A DNA stretch of 64,000 nucleotides from positions 960,501 through 1,024,500 of the forward strand of contig CANTUQ010000109.1 of NCBI GenBank assembly GCA_947683425.1, written 5' to 3'. The translations under genes were made by a program, and so were the position numbers. Source of the DNA: Excoecaria cochinchinensis (lineage: Eukaryota > Streptophyta > Magnoliopsida > Malpighiales > Euphorbiaceae). The number at the start of each line of letters is the position of its first letter. Positions within the stretch are counted from its first letter, which is position 1. The notes beneath the pieces are model-generated. The model did no database searches. It worked only from the letters and a program-made list of their open reading frames with translations, and was not told the origin of the DNA. Of this stretch, positions 20,969-32,531 are shown piece after piece.

Positions 20969-23722
20969 GTATGCAAATCAAATGCTTTCAACTTAATTAT
21001 TTCTGATTATATTAAGAAATTTATATATATAACTTTATAAGGTACAGATAATGTATTTTATGTATAATATAGTAATCCATATTAAATATCGCAATACAGA
21101 AACAAATATGTATCTTAATGATTAATTTCAAACCAAAAATTTGGTCTCATTTTTCTTTTTTTGCCAATAAACTGCTAATATCATTGTACACTAATTTGGT
21201 CTAATTAATGGTATAATTTAGTATACAAATTTTATTGATTATAAGTTTTAGTATATAATAACATGTACTGTCGGTTTATTTATTGTAAATAACAAATTTG
21301 AAATATGACACTCTCTAAGAATTTTATCTATAAGAATTTTATCTATATTAGTTTCATTCTAGGATGTATTTTATTAATTTGTTATAAACATCTATATGAG
21401 CTAATATATGTACCTATAATAATTACAATAGAGCTAGACTAATTACAATAGTGCTGGACTCTAATGGGCTCATATATGAGACAAGATTTCAGTTTGGCAA
21501 AACTTATTAAAACAAAATTTTCAATTGATAAAATTTGTATCTTAAAAAGTAAATAACTGTATGGTAAATAAAATTTAAAATAACTTATCGATTCAAAAAT
21601 AGTTGTCAATTTTTTGATAAATGATACGATTAAAAATGAATTTTTAGAATAGAAAGACAAAAATGGACATATATAAATTTTAATATATTATATTCAAAAT
21701 TTCAGTAAAAATAATAATTGTTCCCACTTATTTACAATCTTTTTTATTTCACTAAACTGTTAAAAACATATATTTTCATATATAATTAAATAAAAATAAA
21801 TATAATATAAAAAAATAAAAATATATATATATTGTGTTCATAATTTATCATACATTATATTTTGGTGATAAAAAAAAAAAAAAAAAAAGAAAGAAAAAGA
21901 AGAGGGGTTATTTTTGACGTTAGATAATTTGGGTTGATAGGACATAAAATAATAAAAGGAGTTTTTTTATATTATATATAATTGCCATTATAAAATAAAA
22001 TAAATGATATTTTTATTTAAAAAAATATTAAATTTGCTGCCATTAAAAATTAAAATTCAGCTTTTTTAAAAAGTTTAAATTTATAACTTTTTCTAATAAA
22101 ATGTTTTTTTACTTTTTAAAAAAATATTATTTTTTTAAAATTAGTATTTATCAAACACATATTTTCATTCTATAATCAGTTTTTTTTTTTTTTATTCAAT
22201 AAGCAGCTTTTTACCTTTTCAAAAGCTATGTCAAAAGGGCCTAAATTTTTGTAAAACTGAAATGACCAATTAATTTTTTTTTTAGTCTTAAAATGACTAA
22301 TATAATTTTTATTATAAGTTACAACATTTACAGCTTCTGGAATTTATATAAAAACTAGCAAAGTTCCTATGTTTTGCATGAGTTTTTAATAAAATATTTT
22401 GGTTAAAATTAATATTAAGAAGATAAATTTAGATGAAATCAATATTAAAGGAGATAAATAATCAAACTTAAAAGGATAAATTTGAAATTTATTATAAAAT
22501 TTTAGGGGTAAAAAGTTAATTTTTTTTTAAAGATAATTATTTTTATTTGGAAAGAATGATTTAGATTTATATCTTTTTGAAATGCTTAAATTTTAATTGT
22601 TTCTATCTACTGGCATTTACTATTGGATTGCCTTCTTTGGAATAGTTTAAATAAGACATATTGGTATTTAACTAATTAGAAATAAATTAAAAATAAAAAA
22701 GAATATATATATATATATTTTGAGAGTTTGATATAAAAGCCTACAATAATAAGGAAATTAAAACATTATTTCCTTATTTTTATCAATCTTTAACACAAAA
22801 ATGGGATTTTTTCCAAAGTTTTCTCTACTTGTATTTATCGGCAAATGGAGTAAAGAAAGTCAACTAAAAAGAATGAAAACAATCTCAAATTTTGTAACTT
22901 TATAACTTTTCCATTTACTTGTCCATATATATAATTTTAGGGGTGAAGAAAAAATCTCCAATTAATTTTGTAGACTATATTTTAACACATGCATTTTATT
23001 AATTTGTAATAAACATCTATATTTGCTACTATTTGTACCTATAATAATTACAATAGTCCTAATAGTCCTGGTCTCTAATAGGCTCATGTATAAGACAAGA
23101 TTTTTATTCCACTGACACCTAAAACCTTCATAATAAATTGTACCATCAAAGTTAATTATTTTGCTTAATTTCACCTATTTCTATAACGGAAATTTGCAAT
23201 TCAATTAACTTTTGGTTATAAAATAACTAATATAATTTTATAATCAGTTACATCACAACTTCTGAAATTCAAGTACCTTTACTCTGTTTACAAAAATATG
23301 AAAATAAGGATTTAGATGATGCATGCATGATAAATATATATGTAGACTTTGTTTTAGCTATTATTCCTAATTAATTTGGTGCAAATTGATTGGATGGATC
23401 CCATTTGGTAGGATTAAAATGATTACGCTAATATGATAGTTTTCTGTGGTACCAAATAGCCACTCATTTGTTTGATCATATAATGGTACGATCTACATAT
23501 TAGATGCATTTGCGCATACTAATGCATTATAATGGTCATGCGCTAAAAATGTTTTCTCTATATTAGTTTATTTAAATAATTGCTTTATAAGTAATATTTT
23601 TTAATATCTTCTACGTTGATTGTTTTTTAAGACAATCAAATTATCTTACTATATATGAAGCGTTTATGTTTGTATATCCAAAAACCACAATGGACTACTT
23701 TTATGTCATTGTGTATGGACAG
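20969..23722 (+). other. NLR intron 2, gene-free AT-rich DNA
   Basis: About 2.75 kb between exons 2 and 3 with no credible coding. It contains poly-A and poly-T runs near 21868 and 22170. A ~130-bp segment near 22400-22530 resembles 20511-20640 (GGTTAAAATTAA, then AAATTTAGATGAA). The left edge of the duplicated module lies near 22675. The end of the intron, from about 23180, is closely matched at 54670-55180. Confidence 0.7.
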
Positions 23723-24097
23723 GTTTCTTTTCCAAATTTAACAAGTTTGGAGGTGGAGGATTGCAATAGTTTGAAGCATATATTTAAAACTTCAACTGCT
23801 AAAAGTCTTTTGGAACTGAAAAGTCTTGTGATAAAGGATTGTGAATTGATGGAAGAGATAATACTAACAAAGGAATTTGAAGCAGAAGAGAGGACTGATA
23901 AGATAGTGTTTTCAAAGTTGGACTTTCTTAAACTCAGTTGGCTTCCAAATCTCATTAGATTCAGCAATGGCTATTTGATTGAATCTCAGTCGTTGAGAGA
24001 AATGATAATAAACGACTGTCCAGCATTGAAGAATTTTGTCACCGACATTTCAAATAACAATAGCTCTAATGATGTTCGGTCACTCTTCAATAAAATG
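23723..24097 (+). CDS. NLR gene exon 3 (LRR exon, module A)
   Basis: The acceptor GGACAG precedes GTTTCTTTTCC, and the donor ATG|GTGATA follows AATAAAATG. The exon is 375 bases, phase 0, encoding 125 residues from VSFPNLTSLEVEDCNSL to the SLFNKM end. The content is C-terminal LRR of the type seen in RPS5/At4g27190-like proteins (FPNL..L.V..C..L, then L..L..L.I..C..ME). A paralogous copy of identical length lies at 55181. Confidence 0.85.
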
Positions 24098-24484
24098 GTG
24101 ATATGCTTACATCTCTTTCTCTTTCATACATTTCGCATTTTATTTGCTCTAACTTAACATTACCTTAATGAAAAGTTTTAGATACATTAACCAATAATTT
24201 ACATAAGAAGCATTAAGTAATTTGACTATTCCTTAGATATATCTAAAAGTTTTAAAAAGATTGTCCCATCTTACCAAATAATATTTTTCTTTAATGTTGA
24301 ACTGGAACTTAAACTCAACTTCTAACACTTCTTTTAGTATCACTTAGTTGGACCATACACACACACACACACACGTACCCATGACTTAGTTTAGAAAAGT
24401 TAAAGAGGAAGGGTTTATGATAGTAAATTGCGAATGATATTCAATAACTTTTCAATGAAATGGTGATATGCTTACTTCCCTTTC

Positions 24485-24538
<54 letters not shown>

Positions 24539-24700
24539 CTTTCCAATTCACTCTAAATAATCATTGCCTTATTTTTATCAATTTTAAATTATGTTTAGCC
24601 AGTAATTTACATTTTGTGTATGTGTTTTGGGAAGTTACTTATGTTTATGCTAAACTCTTGGAAGGACACATTTAATAATAATAATTACTCGCAATGGCAG

Positions 24701-25213
24701 GTTATATTTCCTAATTTACAGGAAATGGAGGTGAATGACATGGATAATTTGGAATATATGTGGCATGGTCAATTCGCAGATGATCATTCCTTCTTCAAAC
24801 TTAAATCATTGAGAATCGATAATTGCTCAAAATTAAAAGCTGTTTTTGCAACATCGAAAAATGTGATGAGAAGATTTCAGAGATTAGAGAAGCTGGATCT
24901 ATGGCGTTGCCATAAAATGGAAGTGATATATCAAATGGAGGAGTTGGGTTCTATTGATGAAGTAGCATTTGAGCTGAGAGATTTGAGGATATTTAATATG
25001 CCATCGTTGAAGCGGATATGGAGTGAGGATGCAAATGAGGTTTTCAGTTTTCCAAATCTAAAATCAGTTCAAGTTATTGACTGTGATGTTCTGGAGTATG
25101 TATTTCCAGAATCCATAGCTAGTGGTCTTTTGCAGCTGGAAGAGCTTCAAGTAGCAAAGTGTTGCCAGATGGAACACGTCGTTGGTAATCAACGGCTCCC
25201 TTGGCTTCCAAAG
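24701..25213 (+). CDS. NLR gene exon 4 (LRR exon, module A)
   Basis: The acceptor TGGCAG precedes GTTATATTTCC, and the donor AAG|GTACGT follows CTTCCAAAG. The exon is 513 bases, phase 0, encoding 171 residues from VIFPNLQEMEVNDMDNL to LPWLPK, with repeats such as FFKLKSLRIDNCSKLK, FQRLEKLDLWRCHKME and FPNLKSVQVIDCDVL. No downstream exon is seen before the nested insertion, so the next exon may be the one at 55181 after a ~30-kb intron. Alternatively, the frame ends at an in-frame stop at 25340-25342 if the donor is unused. A microsatellite (AT)n lies just upstream at about 24490-24537. Confidence 0.85.
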
Positions 25214-26702
25214 GTACGTATGACCCTCATTTTATTTATATCAGTCATAAATATTTATTTTTTTATTTCTCAAATACTTTTAAAATTAGCTTATCTCACA
25301 ATTAAGGATATAATAACCTTAGCAAAAATATTTAAAAAGTAAATGAAAAGGTTCAGAACTAACTTAACTCAAAAGAAGAAGAAATAATTGAATTGGACTG
25401 AAAAAATAATGATAGAAGTTGGCGTGATAAATTAATTCATATTTTATTTTTTTTTTCTTTTTGAATTTCATTTTAATTGTACAGATTTTTAAAATCTCAA
25501 AAAAATTGATAGGTTACACAGATTTTTTTTGAATTTCATTTTGGATTCAAGTATGATATTTTTTATTTGATTTTATATATTGATAGGTTATACAGATTTT
25601 TCAATTAATAAATGTAACAAAAAAATTGATGGTAAATATTATTAAAATCTCACGTGCTTGTTAAGAAAAATAGATCCTTTAATTATTTAATAAGAATTTA
25701 ATTACATGTTTTAAGTGTAGAGTTGGCAAATCGATAATATTGGACGGATTTGGTTCGAGTATGAGCTGACCATAGGTTTACCCCAAATGGATCGCATATT
25801 GGCCCAAATGGGTTGAGTTGCATGTCAACATGCTTGACCCATTTTTTAATTGAAATTAACTCTTAATATAACTATATCATTATACTAAGACTACTATGAA
25901 AAAGCTTGACCCATTTTAAGAATACAAATATTAAATATACAAATACTAGGTAATTGTTCCATTTTAAAAAAAAATCCTATTTAATAAGAATATTATAAAA
26001 ATGTTAAAAACAACATGCATACGCATATTCAAATATATATATATATATATATTTTACTTTTAAATCCAAAAATACACATGTTATAGTTTTGGTTTTTCTT
26101 GTTAAGTTATATATATAATTAATACATCCTTATAATAAAATATATTATATTTCACAAAAGACAAAAAGTTTTCTCTAATAGAAAAAGGAGACAGAAATAG
26201 ACATAGAGTTTCGAATTTGCTAGATGATTAATGCTTGATCATCTTACTTCTTATTGGTAAAAATAAAATGTGCTTGTAAGAACATTCTCTTTTCGTTTGT
26301 TAAAAGAAAAATAATAAAATAATTGAATTTATAATTTTGCTGAACTTACAACAATATTACAACTATGCATGAGCATAGACGGGTTAATTCGTACGTTAAT
26401 AATTTTATTAACAAATCTATTAATTTCAATTAACAACTATATTGATTTTGTTTTTTTTTTCGGTATTTTTGGATCGATTAACCAATACATTTTGGTTAAT
26501 CATTAAAAGCTCTTAACATATAAATTTAATAAATTATAAAAATTGTAATACTATTTTTAATGGTTGAAAATATTTCAAAAATGAAAAATATAAATAAAAT
26601 ATAATATCGATTAAAAAACAAAAAAAAATTATAATTAATTGTAAGAATTGAAAATATATATTCAACATAAAACTAATAATATAGTGCTCATTATACACGG
26701 AA

Positions 26703-27707
26703 TTAGGCCTGTCAAAATACACTCATAACCCAACAATTCACCCAAACCCATCCAAAATAAATTAACCCAAACCCAACCCAATTAAAAAATAACCCATTTA
26801 AACCCACCCAAAGTCTACCCACTCATAATCCAACCCGTTTGGGTCTATTTCCCTATACCCAACGGGTCAGTTCCCAAATCTCCATTTCCCCTGCCCTCCT
26901 TCCTTTCTGTTGCTATATTGCCTTTCTTCTCTATCTCTCTCTCGATCTCTCGAAATCGGCAGTTCATCAGCTCGTCAGCCGGCAGCCGCCTGTCACCGGC
27001 TATCTCGCCAGCCGCCTGTCACCGGCTATCTCGCCAGCCGCCTGACGCCGGCCATCTCTCCAGCCATACGATCGGTCAACGTATTACGCCGTGCATTTGC
27101 CTTACGATTTAGTGGACTCTCATATCTTCAGTGTCGGGTATTTTACTTTCAATTTATTATCAATAGTTCAGAATTATTTGATGTATTCTTTTTCAAATCC
27201 CATCTTAGATTTTGTTAATGTTTTTAGTTAGCTAATTGAACTGAAGGCTTATTACCAAGAGTTCAGAATCAGATTAGTTTAGAAGCTTTATATATAATCC
27301 CTTCGGTTTCTTTCTTGGACAACATTTTCTATTCTTTCCTGCTTATCATTTAGTGCAGAATCAGTTAGAAGCTTTATATATTACAACCTTGAAAACAAAA
27401 ATATAAATGGGTTAGTGTTAATTATGTAGTTGAGAGAGAGAAAGACCCGATTTAGGTTGTTTGGTTTGATTGATATGCTATTTGTCTGCGTGGTTCTGCA
27501 TTGTGAAGCAGAAGAGGAAAAACAATAATAAGAATAAACAGAGTAATAATAGCTTTTACTTAAAAGCAGCCAAGTGGATGAATCTTAGTAGCATATGAAC
27601 GCTCACTAGCTGACTTTTCATAGTCTTTCTCTTTAAGTGTTTTCTTCTCTATGTTTTTGCTGATTATTAATATTATCAGTGCATGGCTTTTTCCTTCATT
27701 TTAACAA
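26703..27707. other. ~1-kb insert specific to module A, origin unclear
   Basis: Module B reads straight across where module A has this insert. The left edge starts TTAGGCCTGTCAAAATACAC, which resembles a hAT terminus. The inside has CCAACCC-rich text, a CTCTCTCT stretch and a 26-bp repeat block resembling a 5' UTR or promoter. I could not find the matching right terminus or a target duplication, so the class is unproven. Open frames here (up to about 100 residues) lack recognisable domains. Confidence 0.45.
26983..27062. repeat. 26-bp GC-rich tandem repeat, three copies
   Basis: CCGCCTGTCACCGGCTATC followed by TCGCCAG is repeated, with the third copy changed to GACGCCGGCCATC. It sits in the insert specific to module A. 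Confidence 0.85.
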
Positions 27708-28206
27708 GTGCTCATTATATATAGAATAAATTATTGTCAATTAGCAACGGAAAATTCCGTCGCTAATTGGGCTTTTTTCGTCGTTAATGACCTTTAGGGT
27801 CCGATTGGAATAAATTAATTCAATTTATGGAATTCATTTATAAATGAATTCTATATGTAATTCATTTGTAAATGAATTTTTATGTTTGGAATAAAATTAT
27901 TAAAATATAGAATTAAAAATGAATTCCTTATTTTCATACTTGGAATAAATGAATTCATTTATATTTTATTTCTTAAAATATCCTTAATACCAATTTTGAT
28001 GTCTTCTTTCAATTACTCTTAATAAAAAAAATTAACAATCATTAATCATTATTTTAAAATTTTCGATAAATACTGAATCAATAATAACATAATTTAAAAA
28101 AAATAATATCCAAATAATATCCATATTAACATTCAATGTAGACAACTAATATAATATTATATCTATAGAAATTGTACCAAATAAAGCACTAATTAACTAT
28201 TCTAAT

Positions 28207-29234
28207 TCATGATTCCATCTTTTTCCTTAGCCAATCAAGTTTGATATCAGCATCACATGCAAAACACCTTCCAACCAAATGCTCATTATCCTCCAAGAAA
28301 TCAAGAGCTTCCATAGTTTCCCACTTATCCAATCCTAATTTTTTTAGCTCCATGGTAATTTCACTTGTTGTATATATACGCTTGCTTGTATTAGTAATAG
28401 CTTTTGCAATTTCTTTCATTGAAGAAGTTACCTCCATGATTTCTTCAACAATAACATCATATTTTTTTCTTTTAGTACCCTTGGATGATGACCTTGGTTG
28501 TTTAGTAGGTAAAGAGGCAATGTCTGGAGTTAGTGAATCTTGAAGAGAAATTGGTGATGGTTCATTGAAATTAGAAAAAGTCTGCATTTGCTCAAGAAAA
28601 ACCTCATTATTCATTTGCATCTCATCAATGTCATCAATATTCAAATGCTTATCTATGTTCCATCTACAGACCTTCACTTTTGCAGTCTCACAACCATCTC
28701 CATTTGCTCTATCCTTCTCAAATAATTTACGAGCATCTTCCAAAAAATGAAGCTCTTTGTCTCTTATTGTCTTATAATCTGGTTTAACCTATAATAAAAA
28801 ATTCACATCAATTAACCTAATGAGAATTACAAAATTCAAATAAATACAATTACAAAAAATACCTGAATTATACTTTCCCAGACAGTTGGAGTAGTTTCAA
28901 CTTTTTTAGTGATGTCATTCCACCCAAAGCCCTTTTTTTGGTCCAAGAGCTCAATTGCTAGATGCATTTGCTTTTGTATAGTTTTTAACCTATTCACTGC
29001 CTTTGCCTTATCAATTGTTTTGTTTATCTTTTGAAATTCAATATTAAGGGCTCTAATAACAATATTCCAAGCTGTTTTATTAAATTTTTTCTCATCCTTA
29101 TTTCCTTTAGCCTTTTCTTCCTTTAGAAGATCAAGGAGAAGTTTGTCCATCTCTTTAGGCCACTTGAAATGCTTTTCAGTCTTTCTACCAGAATTACCAG
29201 CAAGTTCTATCTCATCTTCCAATGGCAAATCCAT
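28207..29234 (-). CDS. Harbinger-associated Myb/SANT-like DNA-binding protein
   Basis: PIF/Harbinger elements encode a second protein that works with the transposase to bind element ends and bring it to the nucleus. Exon 1 (29234-28863, 124 codons) starts MDLPLEDEIELAGNSG and contains the Myb/SANT-like segment FKWPKEMDKLLLDLLKEE...KFNKTAWNIVIRALN, ending WESIIQ before the donor GTATTT. Exon 2 (28788-28207, 194 codons including the stop) follows TTATAG and starts VKPDYKTIRDKELHFLEDA. It has a basic KGTKRKK patch and ends WLRKKMES. Both exons are phase 0, giving about 317 residues. No stops or frameshifts were seen. Confidence 0.88.
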
Positions 29235-29374
29235 CTGTGTAAAGACAAATAAAATATAAAATATAACACAATTGCTTAAAAACTTAGCATAAGTCTTTTC
29301 ATGTAAAATAGAAATAATAACATACGCATTATATTGTTCTATTCATAATTCAAAATAAAAATAAATACATAAGT

Positions 29375-30142
29375 TTAAAACTGAGATGTATAATCTTGCC
29401 ACGTACGAAAAGAAATGACATCTCTTATTTGTTCTCCTAGTTTAGCATCTGTGTCCCTAGGCATATAGCCAATATCTTGAGACTGAGTAAAATTTTGCAT
29501 TAGCTCATTATCAACTTGCCGTAAAATATCTTCATCCGGATCATACATCATCAAAAAATTATGCAAAATGCAACAAGCAATAACAATTTCTGACATGGTA
29601 TTGACATCATAATTTGCTTCCATTCCACTAGCTATGATAGGAAATCTTTTTTTGAGGACTCCAAATGCTCTTTCAATTACATTGCGCAATGATAAATGTC
29701 GAAGGTTATACAATTCCTTTGCATTCTCAGGAGCACTATATGAATATTCTTTCAAATGATATCTAGTACTCCGGTAGGGGGTTATAAAACCAAATCTCAA
29801 TGGATAGCCAGCATCCACTAAATAAAATTTACCTACAAGTGGATTAAAAAAGTTCAGTTCATTGATTGCTTATTTAAAAATCAATTTAGTGAAGTTTTTA
29901 ATATGAAATTAATTACCTTGAGGAACTTTCAATTTATCTTCCCTAATCAAAGCATTTTCTAATATTCTTGAATCTGAAGCAGAGCCTTCCCAACCAGGTA
30001 GTACATACGTAAATTTCAAATCAAAAGTGCAAGCTGCTAATATATTCATTGTAGGTATCCCTTTCCTTCCTCTATATCTTGGGACATCTTCTTTTGAAAC
30101 TTTAACACGAATGTGCGTTCCATCAATAGCCCCTATACAATT
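29375..30142 (-). CDS. Harbinger transposase, exons 2 and 3 (DDE domain)
   Basis: Exon 2 (30142-29917) follows the acceptor TATAG and reads NCIGAIDGTHIRVKV, carrying the first catalytic Asp, then GSASDSRILENAL. Exon 3 (29832-29375) follows CTTGTAG and contains LVDAGYPL (second Asp) and NVIERAFGVLKKRFPI (catalytic Glu), then CCILHNFL. It belongs to the HARBI1-like DDE_Tnp_4 family. Junctions are phase 0 into exon 2 and phase 1 into exon 3. Together with exon 1 at 46964-46479 the total is 389 residues, normal for the family, with no disabling change seen. Confidence 0.92.
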
Positions 30143-30168
30143 CTATACAATAAAATGTACAGAAGCTA

Positions 30169-30172
<4 letters not shown>

Positions 30173-30219
<47 letters not shown>
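30173..30219. repeat. (TA)n tract, left flank of the viral insertion
   Basis: A pure TA run directly followed by the viral sequence CCATGGACGCC. Its counterpart is at 46421-46451. Both belong to the transposase's first intron, so the virus entered an existing TA microsatellite or expanded it. Confidence 0.95.
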
Positions 30220-30221
<2 letters not shown>

Positions 30222-31070
30222 ATGGACGCCGCAAGATCAAGGGGTATATCAAAACTATGAATAAAATCTAAATCACACAACAATATCCTCGAAAGGATTT
30301 CACAACCTAAATCTAAAATGAAAATTAAACATGCAATGCAGAAAATTAAAACCAATCAAGAAAATACGGGCAGTAGACCAGCCAGGAAAGCTAAAGCTTT
30401 ATCCTTCAAAGGGCTAGAGCTTTTTCAGCCTATATACTTTCAAGATCGTTTGAAAGGTTTATGCAAACAGTATTTCTGATGTACCAGATCAGTATGAACC
30501 GCAGGTACAGAGCATACTTATGAATGCAGAAACAATTGTTTGAAAATATATTTATTTATATAACAACATAAATTACAGAAACTGTAAGGTATAAAGAGGC
30601 TCAACACATGAGCTACACTTACAGGTTTTGAAAGAAAAGAAAATAATTACAAACGGAGATAAACGCTCAGCTCAAGATTACAAGGTGTTTTGGCTCAACA
30701 CATGAGCAACCTAACAATCGAACTAAGTGTGAGAGTTTGAAAACTGGGAATTCTCTCCAAATTAGTCTCTGCCTTCAACTGGGAAGAAGGTAGTCCTTAT
30801 GTAGAGGGTCTTCCATCAATCAAGGGAGTCTAGTGGGACAGGAAGTGATGGAATGAGCTGGAAAGAAGACTTCACATGCTCTGCTCCTGTTGCTCCATTA
30901 TGACTTGTTTGAAAAAGAAGAAAAAGACAAACACCGAAAGCAGAAAATACCCTTTTTTTTTTTTTTTTATATGAGGCTGGGCCTTAACAAAGATATGGGC
31001 TCAAGCCTGTTTGCAAAAATAAAAACATAAAATAAGATGGGCTAAGCCCATGTTTACAAATTTCCTTCGT
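30220..31070 (-). promoter_or_regulatory. Viral intergenic region, unit 1
   Basis: Non-coding region downstream of ORF2, expected to hold the pregenomic RNA promoter and polyadenylation site. On the minus strand there is a TATA-like TATATAAATA (30553-30562). Two copies of the imperfect palindrome GCTCAACACATGAGC lie upstream of it (30599-30613 and 30693-30707). A 16-base T run (30953-30968; A run on the coding strand) follows ORF2. Another TATA-like GTATATAGG lies near 30430, so the start site is not fixed. Confidence 0.5.
30553..30562 (-). promoter_or_regulatory. Candidate TATA box of the viral promoter, unit 1
   Basis: Minus-strand TATATAAATA in the intergenic region, about 40-140 bases downstream (in transcript direction) of two GCTCAACACATGAGC palindromes. 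It would drive transcription into the primer-binding site and ORF1 of an adjoining or circular unit; in this integrated array the next sequence is the (TA)n tract. Confidence 0.4.
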
Positions 31071-32528
31071 TTATGGATCCAAGCGAGAGTTTGGGAAGAT
31101 GTCACAATCTTCATCTGCCAGATCGAAGGTGGGCTCTGTTCCAGAGGATGAGCCTGCTTTTGAAGAACCTGAAGGGGCTTTCGAAGAAGAGGCCTTGCTT
31201 TGTAAAAGTTGGGCCATTATTTGAAAGTATTCCTCTTCAGTTTTTGCTGCTGCAAGTTGGGTTTGTGCAAAGGATTTTTGGGCTAAGAACTGTGTTGATG
31301 AATGTTCTACCTTGATAAATCCTTGGCATTGAAGGTATCGACTTACAGCTGGTCTTTTGATGGAGTCCGGAATGTTGAATTTTGTCCACCATCTTGTTTT
31401 GAACCTTCTGACTAAGCTTAATTGTGCTTCTTGCTGGTGGTAATCTAGATACCAAGCTGTGACCCATGGTAAGAAGAATCTGGTAGCAAAAAGCTGTAAA
31501 GGATGAAACCTTTTTTCTCTTTCAGAAGGCTGGTAGGAGGTTTTGAAAAGGGTATAGCTTTCCTGAATTTGGGGTTTTAGGATTTCAGGAGAAGCCCCAT
31601 ACAACTTCCACCAATGTGCAAACCAAAAAGGGATTCTGGCTGTATCATGCTTAGGCTGAAAGTAAAACAACCAAGTATGGGTGGAATTTGCATTTTGAAA
31701 AAGAAAAGCATTATACCAGGCCTGCTGATAATCCCAGTAGGAATAGGTCCGGCAGTGGTTATAAGTGGTTTTGAAATCAATAGGAAAAGATTTAGGTTGA
31801 TGAAGGTTTTGTCCCCATTCAAGAGGTGAGATCACCCTATGGATTTTTCCCATTGAGTAGTTAACAGGTCCGGTTTTTGGGTTGTCCACAATGGACACAG
31901 AACCTGTAATTTCAAGAATTGCCCTGTAATAAGGCTGGGGTTTTGTTAAATCCCATGGTTTGAAAAACCAGCCTTTAGGGAAAACTTTTGAAATGGCCAT
32001 CTGAGGATCATTTGCATAAAATCCTTCCTCAATGGTCGCAATATATTGGAAATCTGTTTTGACAAAATAATTTGAAATGTTTTTTGTTTGAGATAAAACG
32101 ATTTCAGAACTGTTTTGTGTCAAAACAATTTTTGAAAATTCCTCTTGCGAGGATTTTGAATTAGAAACTCCGAGATCGGAGGGTTTGATAAGTTGTCTAC
32201 TACAAGATGTCTCTTGTGTAGGTTTTGAAATTTGTTTTGAGGAGGTTTTTGAGGATGAAGATCCTTCCTCTGGTTTTGAAATAGTTAATGGAGTATTACC
32301 TGCTTGCTTTTCAGCAATTATTTTGAAAAGGGAGCCAAGTTCTGGCTGTTTGTCGAGAGTCTCGATCCATTTTTGGACTAGGGACTGTTTGGCAAGGGCT
32401 TCTTCATCTTCTTCGACAATTTCTGCCCATGATTTGATTTCTGTAGCAGAAGAAGCTGCTGCAGGTTTTGAAATCTTTGGGTCCTCTTTCTGGACCTCCT
32501 TTCCCTTTCCCTTGGATTTTCTAGGCAT
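31071..32528 (-). CDS. Viral ORF2 protein, unit 1 (485 residues, function unknown)
   Basis: It starts MPRKSKGKGKEVQKED, a Lys-rich stretch. A low-complexity Ser/Thr/Gln/Lys region runs to about residue 155, including the short acidic segment WAEIVEEDEEAL near 34-45. A Trp/Tyr/Phe-rich globular region covers about 165-410 (such as GWFFKPWDLTKPQPYYRAIL and FWFAHWWKLYGASPEIL), and the tail is Ser-rich. I recognise no catalytic motif. Florendoviruses have a second ORF of unknown role, which this may match. It begins three bases after the ORF1 stop and in the same frame. The copy in unit 2 encodes the same protein. Confidence 0.9.
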   Translation of the reverse strand: MPRKSKGKGKEVQKEDPKISKPAAASSATEIKSWAEIVEEDEEALAKQSLVQKWIETLDKQPELGSLFKIIAEKQAGNTPLTISKPEEGSSSSKTSSKQISKPTQETSCSRQLIKPSDLGVSNSKSSQEEFSKIVLTQNSSEIVLSQTKNISNYFVKTDFQYIATIEEGFYANDPQMAISKVFPKGWFFKPWDLTKPQPYYRAILEITGSVSIVDNPKTGPVNYSMGKIHRVISPLEWGQNLHQPKSFPIDFKTTYNHCRTYSYWDYQQAWYNAFLFQNANSTHTWLFYFQPKHDTARIPFWFAHWWKLYGASPEILKPQIQESYTLFKTSYQPSEREKRFHPLQLFATRFFLPWVTAWYLDYHQQEAQLSLVRRFKTRWWTKFNIPDSIKRPAVSRYLQCQGFIKVEHSSTQFLAQKSFAQTQLAAAKTEEEYFQIMAQLLQSKASSSKAPSGSSKAGSSSGTEPTFDLADEDCDIFPNSRLDP

Positions 32529-32531
32529 GTT

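Larger units (their letters stand above)
22675..27737 (+). repeat. NLR 3' module, copy A (left part)
   Basis: Sequence from ATTAGAAATAAATT (about 22675) onward is matched, exon and intron, by copy B from about 54158. The left part ends at 27737, where the nested CACTA-type insertion begins; the rest of copy A resumes at 52374. Copy A has an extra ~1-kb insert at about 26703-27707 that copy B lacks. Bases 25214-26702 contain no exon, only shared AT-rich DNA. Confidence 0.85.

Noticed and set aside
25721..25860. Possible hAT-type terminus AGAGTTGGCAAATCG with GGGTTGAGTTGCATG text
   Set aside because: No opposite terminus or target duplication recognised; the same sequence is in module B, so it adds no boundary evidence.
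26703..27707. hAT transposon in module A
   Set aside because: The left end looks hAT-like, but no matching right terminus or 8-bp flanking repeat could be found; kept only as an insert of unclear origin.
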